Shown piece by piece: positions 14,576 through 27,843 of a DNA stretch of 64,000 nucleotides. Origin of the DNA: Arion vulgaris. Taxonomy: Eukaryota > Mollusca > Gastropoda > Stylommatophora > Arionidae. How positions within the stretch are numbered: the stretch's first letter is position 1; each line of letters begins with the position of its first letter. Where the stretch lies: positions 18,482,317-18,546,316 of the forward strand of contig CM036755.1 of the NCBI GenBank assembly GCA_020796225.1. Reading direction: 5' to 3'. The position numbers and the translations under genes were made by a program. Under the pieces are notes generated by a model. That model was not told where the DNA came from and did no database searches. It saw only the letters and a list, made by a program, of their open reading frames with translations.

Positions 14576-17500
14576 AGCCTGTGATGCCCTTGCACTTATG
14601 CAATAAATGCGCATCATTCTTTTCTATTCTTGGCCTTCCTCTGTTTTGTATTCCAGCTGCGATTCATTTCTTTTCTTTCCCGTTCTACTGGTATCCTTCA
14701 GGTTGTGTTGGGTGTTCCACAGTTTTGCTTACCCTCTGTTGTCCATCTCAGTGCAGTATTTTATTACCTCTGAAGTCAGAGAAGACACGCCTGTATACAC
14801 AAATATCAGTAAGAACCCTGCCTATGCCTGAATTCATAGCATGTGATCGAGAAGAAGAAGAAGTGTAGTTTTTATAACAGAGTTAGTCTCCATGAATTTT
14901 ACATGTCTGATCAACGTTTGTACTAACAACAATTTTTATTTTGTCATTATTTCAGCGTTTGGGTGTACACTTTACTCACACCATGTCGGAGTCTGATTAC
15001 CAAGACAAGACACAAGAGGTTCTTCAACGTCTGTCCCACGCTGGTCTTCTGAAATATGAGTATGCCAAATTTACAAACACTTTTAGAATTAGAACTGTAT
15101 AAGCAGAAAGCTCTAAGACTCATTGTTAGTAGATTGCTATGACATGAGTCTCTCACATCTACATCCTCTTTGTGTCCCATTTGACACATAAGACTTTCAC
15201 AAGAGATTTCCATTCTTGTCATTCTGCCGCCTTTCTACTAATTGTTTCCCATGTCAAGCCACAGTCTTTCAACTCTCTTTCCACAGTTCTTCTCATTATT
15301 TCTGTTGCATATCCAGTCCTTTTCCAATCCGCTGTCCATTTGCATGATGTTTTAGTCAATTCACTTACTGGCATACAACATACGAGCTCGTACATGCTCA
15401 ACCCATCACCATTTTTGTCTTTTAATGATGGTTCTCAGTGATTCATAATTTATTCCCTAAGGGTGAGAGGATGTGTACAAGATTCAAGTAATAGTGGTGA
15501 ATCTACAACACTAACCAGACTGCAAGAATATCAAATGTGCTGTAGCTAGACAAGAACACTATGCTGGTAGCCAAAGAAGAATAGTAAACCAACAAAGAAC
15601 CTGTGTTGTTAGTCGCCACACACTGAGAGACGTACTGAGGAGATCAGAGCATTTATGGAATAATTGGTTCAATGTGCAATGATGATGATCCGACAACTAA
15701 ACTAATGATCCAGTTTGTCCTTGTTTAAAAGCTCTTCATCTATATCAACCGAATTTTAAAAGGAAATTTGCAGGAATTTTCTTAAACATTTATTTTGGAA
15801 TGTCTCCTTATTGTGTATGATGTTGTTGGTCATTTTCCGTCACTCACTACTGTAATAATGACACTTCCAGAACACTGCTTGGCCTCCCATATGAACAGCC
15901 AGGTCTTACATGATGCTAAAGTATAACTCAATAGGTGTGGTACTATCAAAATGATTTTTCAGTATGTAAAATTTTACCAGTAGATCATCTGTATAAATCT
16001 GTGACCTACTGGACAATATGCTTGGCACCCTCTCTGTGATGAACATACAGGCTGGCTGGCTCTGCTACCATATCAGGGGGTCAGCCAATGGTTAGAGCTC
16101 TCATAGAGTGTGACCTCAAAGAGGATTTTCGTTTCAGTTTGGAATATCTTCATTGCACTCCGGACATGTTAATATGTGATCCGATCTCCTTCGCAATATC
16201 TCCAACAACATCCATCGACTGACCATACCAGTTCGATTTTGATTGATGAGCCTACTCATATACCTGTTGTGCTGTTCTTTTCTGGCTATTTTCATTGAAA
16301 CCAATCCATGTCAACTACTAGATTGCAAGAGCTAGGATTGAAGATTGAAGTGACCAAAAAATAAAAACACAACAGGTATATGAGTAGGCTCATCAATCAA
16401 CATCGAACTGGTACAGTTAGTCGCTGGATGCTGTTGGAGATATTTCAATAGAGATCAGAGCACCTATGGACATATCTGGAGTGCAATGAAGATATTCCAA
16501 ACTGAAATGATGTTCTTATGTAACTGCTGTTTATGTTTGATGAATATTCTGTACAGCTCAGATGGTGTTGGATATGCCGAGATGGACGGCAGTGATATTA
16601 TTGGTCAAGCCAGTGTTGTCAAGAGTGATGGCTCTTCTTTATACCTCACAAGGTTAGAATCACATTTGTTTTTGTTTACATATAAAAAATGTCATTATTA
16701 ACTATTTCCACGTGCAGTTATTTCCTCCATTTTTAAGCAATTAATTCAAGGAGGTAAAAACAAAAAGTAAAACAAAATAAACGATCCAACTACTTGTCAA
16801 TAAATAAACATATATGTATTATTATATATTAAATTGAAGAAAACTGGACAACAAATAGAATAACAAGGTTAAAAAGTAGTAGAAGTAAAATAGTAGAAGT
16901 AAAACTAGAAAGACTTCTTATAAGGGAAGCAACTCTCTGGCGCAGTGTGTGGCTAATAGCGTGCAACGGACTTCCACCATGGCGCAGTATGCGGCTTAAA
17001 ACGTAGAAAGAGTTAACCTTTTTTCATGCTTGCCATGGAGCATGCTTGTCCTTGTAAGATACCTACATTACACCACATTACATTGATTGATTTGATATCT
17101 TCTTCTTCTGTATTCTCACTAGATTGGGATTTCGGGTTCTCTAATAAAGGCAGCCGTCTGCCTTAGATTATCAGCCACGTCATACAGTTTGTCTTCTGTG
17201 TTCTTACTAGATTGGGATTTCGGATTCTCTAATAAAGGCAGCCGTCTGCCTTAGATTATCAGCCACACCATACAGTTTGTCTTCTGTGTTCTTACTAGAT
17301 TGGGATTTCGGATTCCCGACTGCCTCAGATTATCAGCCACATCATACAGTTTGTCTTCTGCATTCTCACTAGATTGGGATTTCGGATTCTCTAATAAAGG
17401 CAGCCATCTGCCTTAGATTATCAACCACATCATACAGTTTGTCTTCTGCATTCTCACTAGATTGGGATTTCGGTTTTCTAATAAAGGCAGCCGTCTGCCT

Positions 17501-20500
17501 TAGATTATCAGCCACATCATACAGTTTGTCTTCTGCGTTCTTACTAGATTGGGATTTGATTCCGTCTGCCTCAGATTATCAGCCACGCCATACAGTTTGC
17601 CTTCAACGCTAGTGTAAGTGGGCCACCTCTTTCTTCTCAAGTCTGCACACTGGGGGCAGTTCTGTAGGATATAATTCCTATGATTTCTGCTTCCCGTTTG
17701 TGCCGACCTCTTCCCGCAGTAAGTTTTGGCCACCCTCGTGATGGTAGGTCTGACATTCTTAGTGCATGGCTAAACCTCCGAGGCAGATTGGTGACTGTAG
17801 AATTGGTTATCCCATTCCTCATTGTGAGGGGTCGTTGCACCATGCTATGCGCTTTATGGCCTGGTGCATCCGTTTTCTGTAAGCATTTGTTTTGGGTTAG
17901 CATTCCCTAGCGGACACATGCATCTGATTTCAGCCACACCTCCTTAGTCGCCTCTTACAACATGCGTAGCAGGTAACAGTGGTTCTATTCTTTGCACCCC
18001 AAATTTGGGCCCCTGTAACCACTCAGGCGGATTGATTGATATGACCATCATCATTGCACTTCGGTGAGTATCCATGAGTGCTCCGATCTCTTTCTTATAC
18101 AGGAAGATCTAAGCAGATACCAGTGGAGAAAGAGCTAAGGAAGAGATGCTGGCGATGGATAGGACATACATTGAGAAGACCAACTGGAAGTATTACAAGA
18201 CAGACAATGTTTTGGAACTCGCATGGAAAGAGGAGTAGGGGAAGGCCTAGACATACCTGGAGAAGAGAGCTGGGGACTTGAAAAGGTTAAGTAAAACATG
18301 GAAAGAATTAGAAGGGATGGCATGAGAGAGGAAGAGCTGGAAGAAATTTGTTGAAGACCTGTGCTCCATTGGGAGTTGAAAGGTGAAGAAGAAGAACTTG
18401 GACATGTTCAATATAATAAACACAAGAAGATTGATTGATTGATATGACCATCATCATTGCACTTCGGTGAGTAACCATGTGTGCTCCAATCTCTTTCTTA
18501 AACAGGAAGATCTCAGCTACAGTGCACAGACTCCATAGCGCAGGTAAGGGTCCCTGGTGTAATTTTGAAGATGGTAAAGATATTTTTGTCAAAATTATAT
18601 TTATTATCTTTCCTAATGAATTTTGCTCGGGCAGCGGCTTTCCAGCCTGCTCTTCTCGATTTTGAACTGCCAAGGGTTCTTTTACGGGCTCAAATTGATC
18701 ATGGAACCTCCGTTTTATCGTCCGTCTCCGATAGGAACTAGGAACTCGATCTCATCTACACTGAGATCAGGGATCTCTGGAAAAATATCCAGATGGCTCC
18801 ACGAGGAGCCAACCTGTTACCTTTTTCACAAGAGACGAGCACCTAACCTCTACGCCACAGAGACCTATGACATTACAGCACCTTGACGTCCTTATATCTG
18901 AGTAGGGGTCTGCCTTGGTGCCTCTTCCCTTCGAAAGTTCACAGAACAACACCTGCTGGGGTATGCTGCTATTGTCCATTCTTCTCACATGTTCTAGCTA
19001 TCTTCATCATCAAGGTGCGTATCCTTTATAGGACGCTGCTCTCTTTACAGCACATCTGAAATTCACTCTGTCTCTAGCCAGTTCACCCACTTCATCAATG
19101 GTCATATTCATGGTTTCTTTAATATCTTGTAGCCATCGTATTCTTGGTCTGCCTCTGCGCTTGTCCATCATGACGCTTGATGTGACCAAAGTATCTAATT
19201 TTTCTGTATAGTATATTGTTTATCAGTCAATTGTCTTTAACAGTCAGTTCTTTCAGGACATCGGTGTTCTTTCTTTTTCTGTCCATGGTATTCGTAGGAT
19301 CTTTCTGTAGCATTTAGTTTCGAAGGATTGGATTTTTGTTCTTATATTTTGTGTAATGGTCCATGATTCACAACCATAAGAAACTACTGGAAAAATGCAT
19401 GTTCTCAATTTTTTTAATTTTAATATTGCTATCTTCAGTATTAGAAGACTAAGACGGCACTCATGGTTACTCAACAAAGTGCAATGTCGATAGGCCAATC
19501 AATCAGTCTTCTTTGAACACTCCATATCGATCACTTGTTAAACCACTATTTGTGATCTGTATGTGATCTGAGCCTAGAGCCATTGTACGTTATTCCCCTA
19601 CAAGTAGGCCAGCACATCCTATTTCTGCTACCCTTTTTATTTACTAGGGTAGCTTCCCTAGGCCCCTATCTCAGTCGCCTCTAACAACATGCCTTGTAGG
19701 TCGTAGTGTTAATATCATTTGCTTCCCTTGAACGCCCCGGCACCACACAAGCAGTGAGGCTGGTTCAATATATGCACCACACAAGCAGTGAGGCTGGTTC
19801 AATATATGCACCACACAAGCAGTGAGGCCGGTTCAATATATGCACCACACAAGCAGTGAGGCCGGTTCAATATATGTCTCGCTTGAGTACAGTGAGATCG
19901 GTTCAATTTTTAATAAATTATGTGATTTTATTTTGGTATTTCTACAGGGATATTGCCTCAGCATTAGAGAGACAAGAGAACTTTGCATTTGACAGAGTCC
20001 ATTATGTGGTATGTAGTATGTACAGTACAATAGAAAATGTGAACAGTTTTGAACATCTCTGTCCACTGCTAACTAATGATGGAAATGAGATGAGGAAAAT
20101 TTAAAAAAAAAGAACAAACATGGCCTTACAAACAAAATAAATAACTGAAAACAGTATGGAATAGAATATGGGACTAAAAATAAGTTGAAAATTATTTAGT
20201 TTTTCATTTAAACTTGCCATCTTCTTATTTATGCCATCTTCTTTGTACCATCCTCTTCTGTGCACTATCCTCTTTTCTGCACCATCCTCTGCTGAGCACC
20301 CTCTCTTCTTTGTACTATCCTCTTCTGTGCACTATCTCTTCTGTGCACAATACTCTTCTTGTAATGATTGCTTTTGTTTGTTTGTTTTGTTTAGGTAGAG
20401 CAAGGACAACGAGGCCATTTTCTGAAACTTGTAAATATTCTGAACAAATTAGATGTGTCTTGGGCTCAAAGGTATTCTATTTACAATCGTTTGTTTGTTT

Positions 20501-23500
20501 GTGTGTGTTTAAATAAAACGCTCATATCATCTTCTTCTTTATTTGAAAAATGAAAATCGTGGTATCACGATTCACAAGTCCTTTCACGGAACGTCGACAT
20601 CAACCACAGTAAACGAGTCGTCGATTTTCCAGGCACCACTTATACATCAAGTAATTTGCCATTGTTGCTTTCTGGATGGTAGGGTCTATTTTTACAGTTC
20701 ATAAGAATCCACACAGAACATATTTGCTTTCAAACTGCAAGCTGTGGAGTTTGAACCAGGTACGCTTGGGTTGTGATTGAGCTCTCTACTGCTTAAGCTA
20801 CAGACACCCATCTTCTTTGTTTGCTCGACATTAACCCCTTGTTGACCCAATCTTAGTAGTATGTATATGATTTATGCCTTAGTCTGTGAGTGTGTTGTGC
20901 CAGTTTAATGCCTACAGACCCGTAGGTCAGCACATCCGGTTTATTTATGCTTTTTATTCAGATTTGCCTCCTTAAGTCACGGGTCAAGGGCCAACAAAAA
21001 GCAAGCCTGATTTAGAAAAGTCCGATATCTCTGAAGTCGGAGAAGGCACACCTGTATGGAAGAGGAACACTGATAATAAGGAACACAGACTTTCACGCAA
21101 AAATCAGTCAGAAGCGCCATACACAACGCCCTGACTGCCTGAATTGATAGCAGGCGAACACAAGAAGAAGAAGAAGGGGAGTCCATTTCACTAGACGAGC
21201 ATCATTAACAGTGTGAAGCATAGACATTTAACAAGGTAGTGGAAAAACATGTATGTGTTTTTGAATAAAAGTGTTATAGAAGAGTACTCTGTATATCAAG
21301 GACAGAGAAGAGAACAAATAGATCTATCCAGAAATAATTCAAAATCAAAGAAAACTGGCTGATGCTGCAAATAAGAATGAGAAAATTGAAGTATTTTGGA
21401 CATATTAAGAGACACGAAGGGTTGGAGAAGACCATTATAGAAGGAGACATCTCGGGAAAGAGGAGGACCACGGAGAAGGTGGATTCAGGATATAACTGAT
21501 ATATACGGTACATTCGGCCTATGAGAGAAATTCTGAAGATCTGTTAGTGTGGTAAAGTTTGTTCAACATTTCCTCCTAAACAAAAAGCATTTTTAGTTGT
21601 CCAAAATAACATAAAAGGTTGGCAAGGATATTTAACCTTTTGGAGTTTTCATTTTTTATTCATCAATATTAACGAGGAAGTAAAAAATGAAAGTTGTCGG
21701 GACATACATTAAGAATGCAGAAGACCAGACACCCACATGTGGCTTTGAAATGGAATCCTAGAGGTAAGAGAAGTAGAAGGCGACCTAGAGAGACATGGAG
21801 ATGAACTGTAGACAGAGAAAGAGAAGAGGCGGGAAAGACCTGTAATGGACTAAGCTGACTTGCTCAATACAGATCTAGTTAGGGGAAATTTGTTGCTGCC
21901 TTATGCTTCAAGATAAAATGTGATGAATTCAGAAGTGATAAACTCAGAAAAATATCAGGTCAACCACTAGTGACAATTGTTATAAGAAAGAGAAGATGGA
22001 GATATGTTGGGCATACCTTGAGAAGAAATGTCTGGTCAACCACAAGTAACAGCTGTTATAAGAGGGAAAAATGGAGATGGTGTTGGACACACTTTGAGAA
22101 GAAATGATCGAATATACCAAAGCAGGCATTGAAGTAGGAGGCAAAAGGTTCAGGAAAGAGAGGATGCGCTAGGGAGACCATGAAACAAACTTTGCTGAGA
22201 GAGGCAAGAAATATCGGTCTCAATTTCATGAAAGAGATTGAACGAGTTACCCAGGATAGAGCGGTATGGAGAAATTACTTGCAGTCCCTGCGTAACACAT
22301 AAAGATATGAGAGAAATATATATACTAGCAGTTTACCCATTCTTCGCACGAGGAATTTAGTTTAAATCTATTTGTGAAGTCCCTTAAAGAAACATTCCAC
22401 TTTGCATCAAAATTGTCTTCTTCCCCATTAAAAACACAACGCATTCTCGTGCTTGGTTTGAAAACTTTGTCGGTTGGCCACATAAGATTAAAATGTCCCT
22501 CATTCCAATTGCCAGTAAAACCTGATACAACAGAATTTCCATTCCCATGAAAGCTGACAAATAACAATTTAAAATTTCTCTCAATCCGATTGCCAGTAAA
22601 AGCTGATACAATAGAATTGCCGTAAAAGTTGAATTTAGTTTAAGTCTAGTTGTGATATTTCACCACTTTTAAAGTTACATTTGTTATTCTTTTCCGCTGA
22701 TCTTTCGAGCCCACATAAACTGTCCCTCATTCCGATTGCCAGTAAAACCTGATACAATTGAATTCCGTAAAATTGAAAAATAACAATTGGCAAATTAAAT
22801 TTATTCAGATTATTAACTTATCGCTGTGTTTTTAAAAAAGTGTCCGAACGTGAATCGGACGCATTGTCTACTGCAATGTAGACGGGTATGTTATCAACTA
22901 CTCTACAGAAACTTATAAATAAATGTGTTTAAAATACGTTATAATAATAGTGACTGTATCATAGCATTATGTGACCGGGACATGGAGCAGAAAGTAACAA
23001 CATGATCTCATGACTAGGAACGTTGTGAAAAAATTGATAGACATTTTTGGCGATTTCTATACAGAATGACCATGTATGTTAAGTTGGAATATGGCTATAG
23101 AAAGGAACAAATAGTTCAGTTTGATAATTTTTACCTCTTCCCATATATGAAAGCTACCTTCTTGCCAAATTTCAAGTTCGTAGAATGTCCAGATATCTTC
23201 AAACAATTGGGACAGACATACAATTCCATTAATCTTTGTCTTTTTTATATATATATATATATATATAGATTAGATATATATTATACTTGAACGGGAGTTG
23301 AAAGAAGAAGATTAACCTGCTGCATGCTTGTAGGGTTGACTGGGGACAGCAAAAGGCTAACGAAGAGTGAACCTAGTTAACGCTGGTTGAAATCTGACAC
23401 TTCACCGAAGGATAAGCACTAGAGCTCCAAATGGTACTGAACGTTGTGATATAAAATTGTGTTCTTGGGACGAAGGCTGTGTATATATCACAATTAGAAT

Positions 23501-26500
23501 GATAAACATGGCCAAAAAGAACAAACACGAGAGTGAGAGAGAGAAAGAAGAAGATTTAGCTTTTTTAATCAATGTTTTGGTAATTTTTTTGTCACAGAAA
23601 TTTGTTGCTTTACTCCCCAGACCTGTTGATGAAATTCATGTCAGATTTGGACGTGTTAAAGGAATGAGTACTCGACGTGGAAACCTTGTGTTCCTACAGG
23701 ATGTGTTGGATGAGGTCAAGTCTAGGATGTTGGATTCTATCATATCTAAATCTAGTGGGTTTTAATTTTTTTTTCACAGTATTTTTTATTTGTGGTGACA
23801 TTCTTTTTGTCTCTGCCTTATGTGATCTTGAGCACAACAAGACTAGTGATGATGAAGAAAGAATTGACTTCATTGCACTGGCTTTTCCCACCATTATGGC
23901 TTGGTCACCTCCATGAAGTACTATCCATATAAGGGAAGACTGCAGCAAAACTATGTAGCAATGACGAAACATGTAAAAACAAAATTTTACAAAAAAACCA
24001 AAAACTTTGTTCATTTTAGGATCATCGAACAGCGGACGTGTCCATAATTTCTCCAATCTCCTCCCAAGCATGTATTTCAGTGTGTTTAGACTAAGAACTC
24101 AGGTTCGTTCTATGTTGATTGATGTATCTACTGGGTTTTCTCTCATGGTTTTCCGTCTTGCCGCACCTATCGGTATGCACAACTTGCGAACCAAGATAGA
24201 GAATACCAGTACCCTTTATAAAAAAAAAACAATACAGAGTAACATTTCAACCAAAAGTCTTTTTGTTATAAATATATATATATATATTTGATTTTTATTG
24301 TTTTTCTTCTTTTTTCCACTTCTACTTTTTTTTGCATTTATTTTGTTATTCGTTTTTAGTCACAGGTTTTCATTTTAGGGCCATTAGGAATTCTTCACTT
24401 CTGTTGTATCCTTTGCTTGATAAAGGTCTTTTGGTCAAAACGTTGCTGTGTATTGTTATTTTTTGTATTTTGTAAAGTTACAGTACTTTGATTTACGTGT
24501 TCCTAGAAGTAGCACACCTTCTCCCAGAGTAGTGTCATTATCAAATAGCTTGTCCTGAGCAGAACTTTGCCACCCCAACAGTCCTCCGAATTTCTCTCTC
24601 TCATAGGCCAGATGTCTCACTTTTGAAGCCGTCATGCTCAAACCATCAGTTACATCCTGAATCCATCCTCTCCGTGGTCTACCTCTTCTTCTCTTTGCTG
24701 TCATGCCTCCTTCCATGATTGTCGCTCAGCAGATGTCCTACCTCTGCAGCCGTCATCTCAAACCATCAGTTACATCCTGAATCCATCCTCTCCGTGGTCT
24801 ACCTCTTCTTCTCTTTGCCAGAATGCCTCCTTCCATGATGGTCTTCTCCAGCAGATGTCCTACCTCTGCAGCCGTCATGCTCAAACCATCAGTTACATCC
24901 TGAATCCATCCTCTCCGTGGTCTTCCTCTTCTTCTCTTTGCCAGAATGCCTCCTTCCATGATGGTCGTCTCCAGCCCCTCATGAGAGTAGTGTACGAAGC
25001 ACAAACTCTGTAGCTACAACAATAATTCTATGGATATCCTAAAATGCACCTTTGAACCGGATGACGTTCGGATTCAAACCTACGACATTCAAAAACTGCA
25101 GGTAAACATGTTAACTACTTCACCAAAGAGACCCCGAATTTCTGACTACCTGTAAAGATATGCTGTGCGTTTCAGAGCCTCCACTATGTCTTTCTTCTTC
25201 GAACGCTCTATAACGACCACTTGTTAACCACTCAGTGAGATTTGCATGCCAGTTATGCAACTACAAGTAGGCCAGCAAATCCAATTTCGGCTATGCTTTT
25301 TATTTACTAGGGTAGCTTCCTAGATCCTACATCAGTCGCTTCTTACGACATGCCTTGTAGATCGCAGGGGTACTATTCTTTGCTGGGCCTCGGCACCACA
25401 CGGGGACTTCGTCTTTAAAGTTGTTGTAGTGTGTGCGATGGAACCCCCAGGACAATAGAGGTAGGGAAGACCCAGGAACACCTGGAGACAGGAGTTGGAG
25501 ACAGACTGCAAGAAAATGGGGGGGAGAGTGGAAAGATCTGGAAAGGATGACCTTGGTTGCGGACCTATGCTTCCCTAGAGACGAAGGGTGAAGAAGAAGA
25601 AGTGTGTCCCAGCGACATATGATGTTGTATGATTCTGATAGTATTATAAGCATCTAAAGATGACAGATGGACTTCATTGCACAGCGACATATGATGTTGT
25701 ATGATCCTGATAGTATTATAAGCATCTAAAGATGACAGATGGACTTCATTGCACAGCGACATTTGATGTTGTATGATTCTGATAGTATTATAAGCATCTA
25801 AAGATGACAGATAGACTTCATTGCACAGCGACATATGATGTTGTATGATTCTGATAGTATTATAAGCATCTAAAGATGACAGATAGACTTCATTGCACAG
25901 CGACATTTGATGTTGTATGATTCTGATAATATTATAAGCATCTAAAGATGACAGATGGACTTCATTGCACAGCGACATTTGATGTTGTATGATTCTGATA
26001 GTATTATAAGCATCTAAAGATGACAGATGGACTTCATTGCACAGCGACATATGATGTTGTATGATCCTGATAGTATTATAAGCATCTAAAGATGACAGAT
26101 GGACTTCATTGCACAGCGACATTTGATGTTGTATGATTCTGATAGTATTATAAGCATCTAAAGATGACAGATAGACTTCATTGCACAGCGACATATGATG
26201 TTGTATGATTCTGATAGTATTATAAGCATCTAAAGATGACAGATAGACTTCATTGCACAGCGACATTTGATGTTGTATGATTCTGATAATATTATAAGCA
26301 TCTAAAGATGACAGATGGACTTCATTGCACAGCGACATTTGATGTTGTATGATTCTGATAGTATTATAAGCATCTAAAGATGACAGATAGACTTCATTGC
26401 ACAGCGACATTTGATGTTGTATGATTCTGATAGTATTATAAGCATCTAAAGATGACAGATGGACTTCATTGCACAGCGACATTTGATGTTGTATGATTCT

Positions 26501-27672
26501 GATAGTATTATAAGCATCTAAAGATGACAGATAGACTTCATTGCACAGCGACATTTGATGTTGTATGATTCTGATAGTATTATAAGCATCTAAAGATGAC
26601 AGATGGACTTCATTGCACTAGGTTTCCCCATATGTCTCCGTCCCTGTCGGCACCAATGGCAAGTCATCTACTGAGAGTGTTGCACGAACTCTGTAGCTCC
26701 AGCAACAATCCAAGGAATCTCATGAAAAAATTACACATATGACTCGCTTTGGATTTGAGCCCATGACCTTCAGTATGACAGACAAACATCTTCACCATAG
26801 AGATCTGCATCTTCAGTTTCAGTTTGGAATATCTTCATTGCACTCTGGACATGTCCATAGATACTCCGATTGTCTTTGCAATATCTTCAACAGCATCCAA
26901 CGACTGATAGTTTGCTGTTGATTGAGGAGCCTACTTGTATACCTGTTGTGTTGTTCTTTCTGTCCACTCCAATCTTCAATCCCAGCTCTTGCAATCTAGT
27001 AGTTGATGTGGATTTGTTTATGGTATTATACGGATAATTTCCACAGGATGGGTTCTGCATCTGGCTCTGCATCCAGCAAAGTTGGAGTCGGCTAGTCTCT
27101 CTTAAGAAGAGCCAAAAGTGAATATTAGTAGAAGATTCGTTATTGTGAGGAGCATCCAGCCGAATGGATTAGAGCACGGCTTCCATGCAGGAGACCCGTG
27201 TTCAGTCCACGGTAAGGCCAAGAATTGTTTCTGTTGTAGGCATAAAAGAAAATCCTAACCTGAACAGCTTCACGTCGACTGCACTAGCCATGCGGTCATT
27301 AAATTCCTCAGGTTTCGTCCGACCTGTCCTACACTGCCCTAAAAGTAGTACTACAGGCAGTAACGACAGGTTTTTTTCTTCATTATTGTTCTTTTATATC
27401 TATTTTTAGATTTAATGTTGAAACCACTTTTCTTTGTGTCAAATCTAGCTAGTAAAGTCACAGGCAAGGATGCAGATGTTGTTGCTGATATTCTTGGTGT
27501 CTCCTCCATTATTATCCGGGTTGTTTATTTTATTTATGTACTGTCTTGTTTGTTTATCTGCTCTTTGATTAATTGATAGGACCATCATCTTCACTTCAGT
27601 TAGTAAGCAGTGTGCTGCAATCTTTCTTACACAGAAGATCTTAGTTGCAGTCAAAACTCTGTATATCTGCTC

Positions 27673-27705
<33 letters not shown>

Positions 27706-27809
27706 AAGACCATCATCATTGCACTTCAGCTAGTAAGCATGTGTGCTTCAATCTCTTTCTTACACAGGAAGATCTTAGTTGCGGTGCACAAACTCTGTAG
27801 TATCTGCTC

Positions 27810-27843
<34 letters not shown>

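Noticed and set aside
23581..23621. Upstream acceptor tgtcacag for RARS2 exon 12
   Set aside because: It would place exon 12 out of frame with exon 11, while the acceptor at 23620-23621 keeps phase.
25565..26554. 329-residue ORF on the minus strand with a 24-residue repeat
   Set aside because: Translation of the 72-bp satellite (72 = 3 x 24). No start context, neighbouring exon or protein family supports it.
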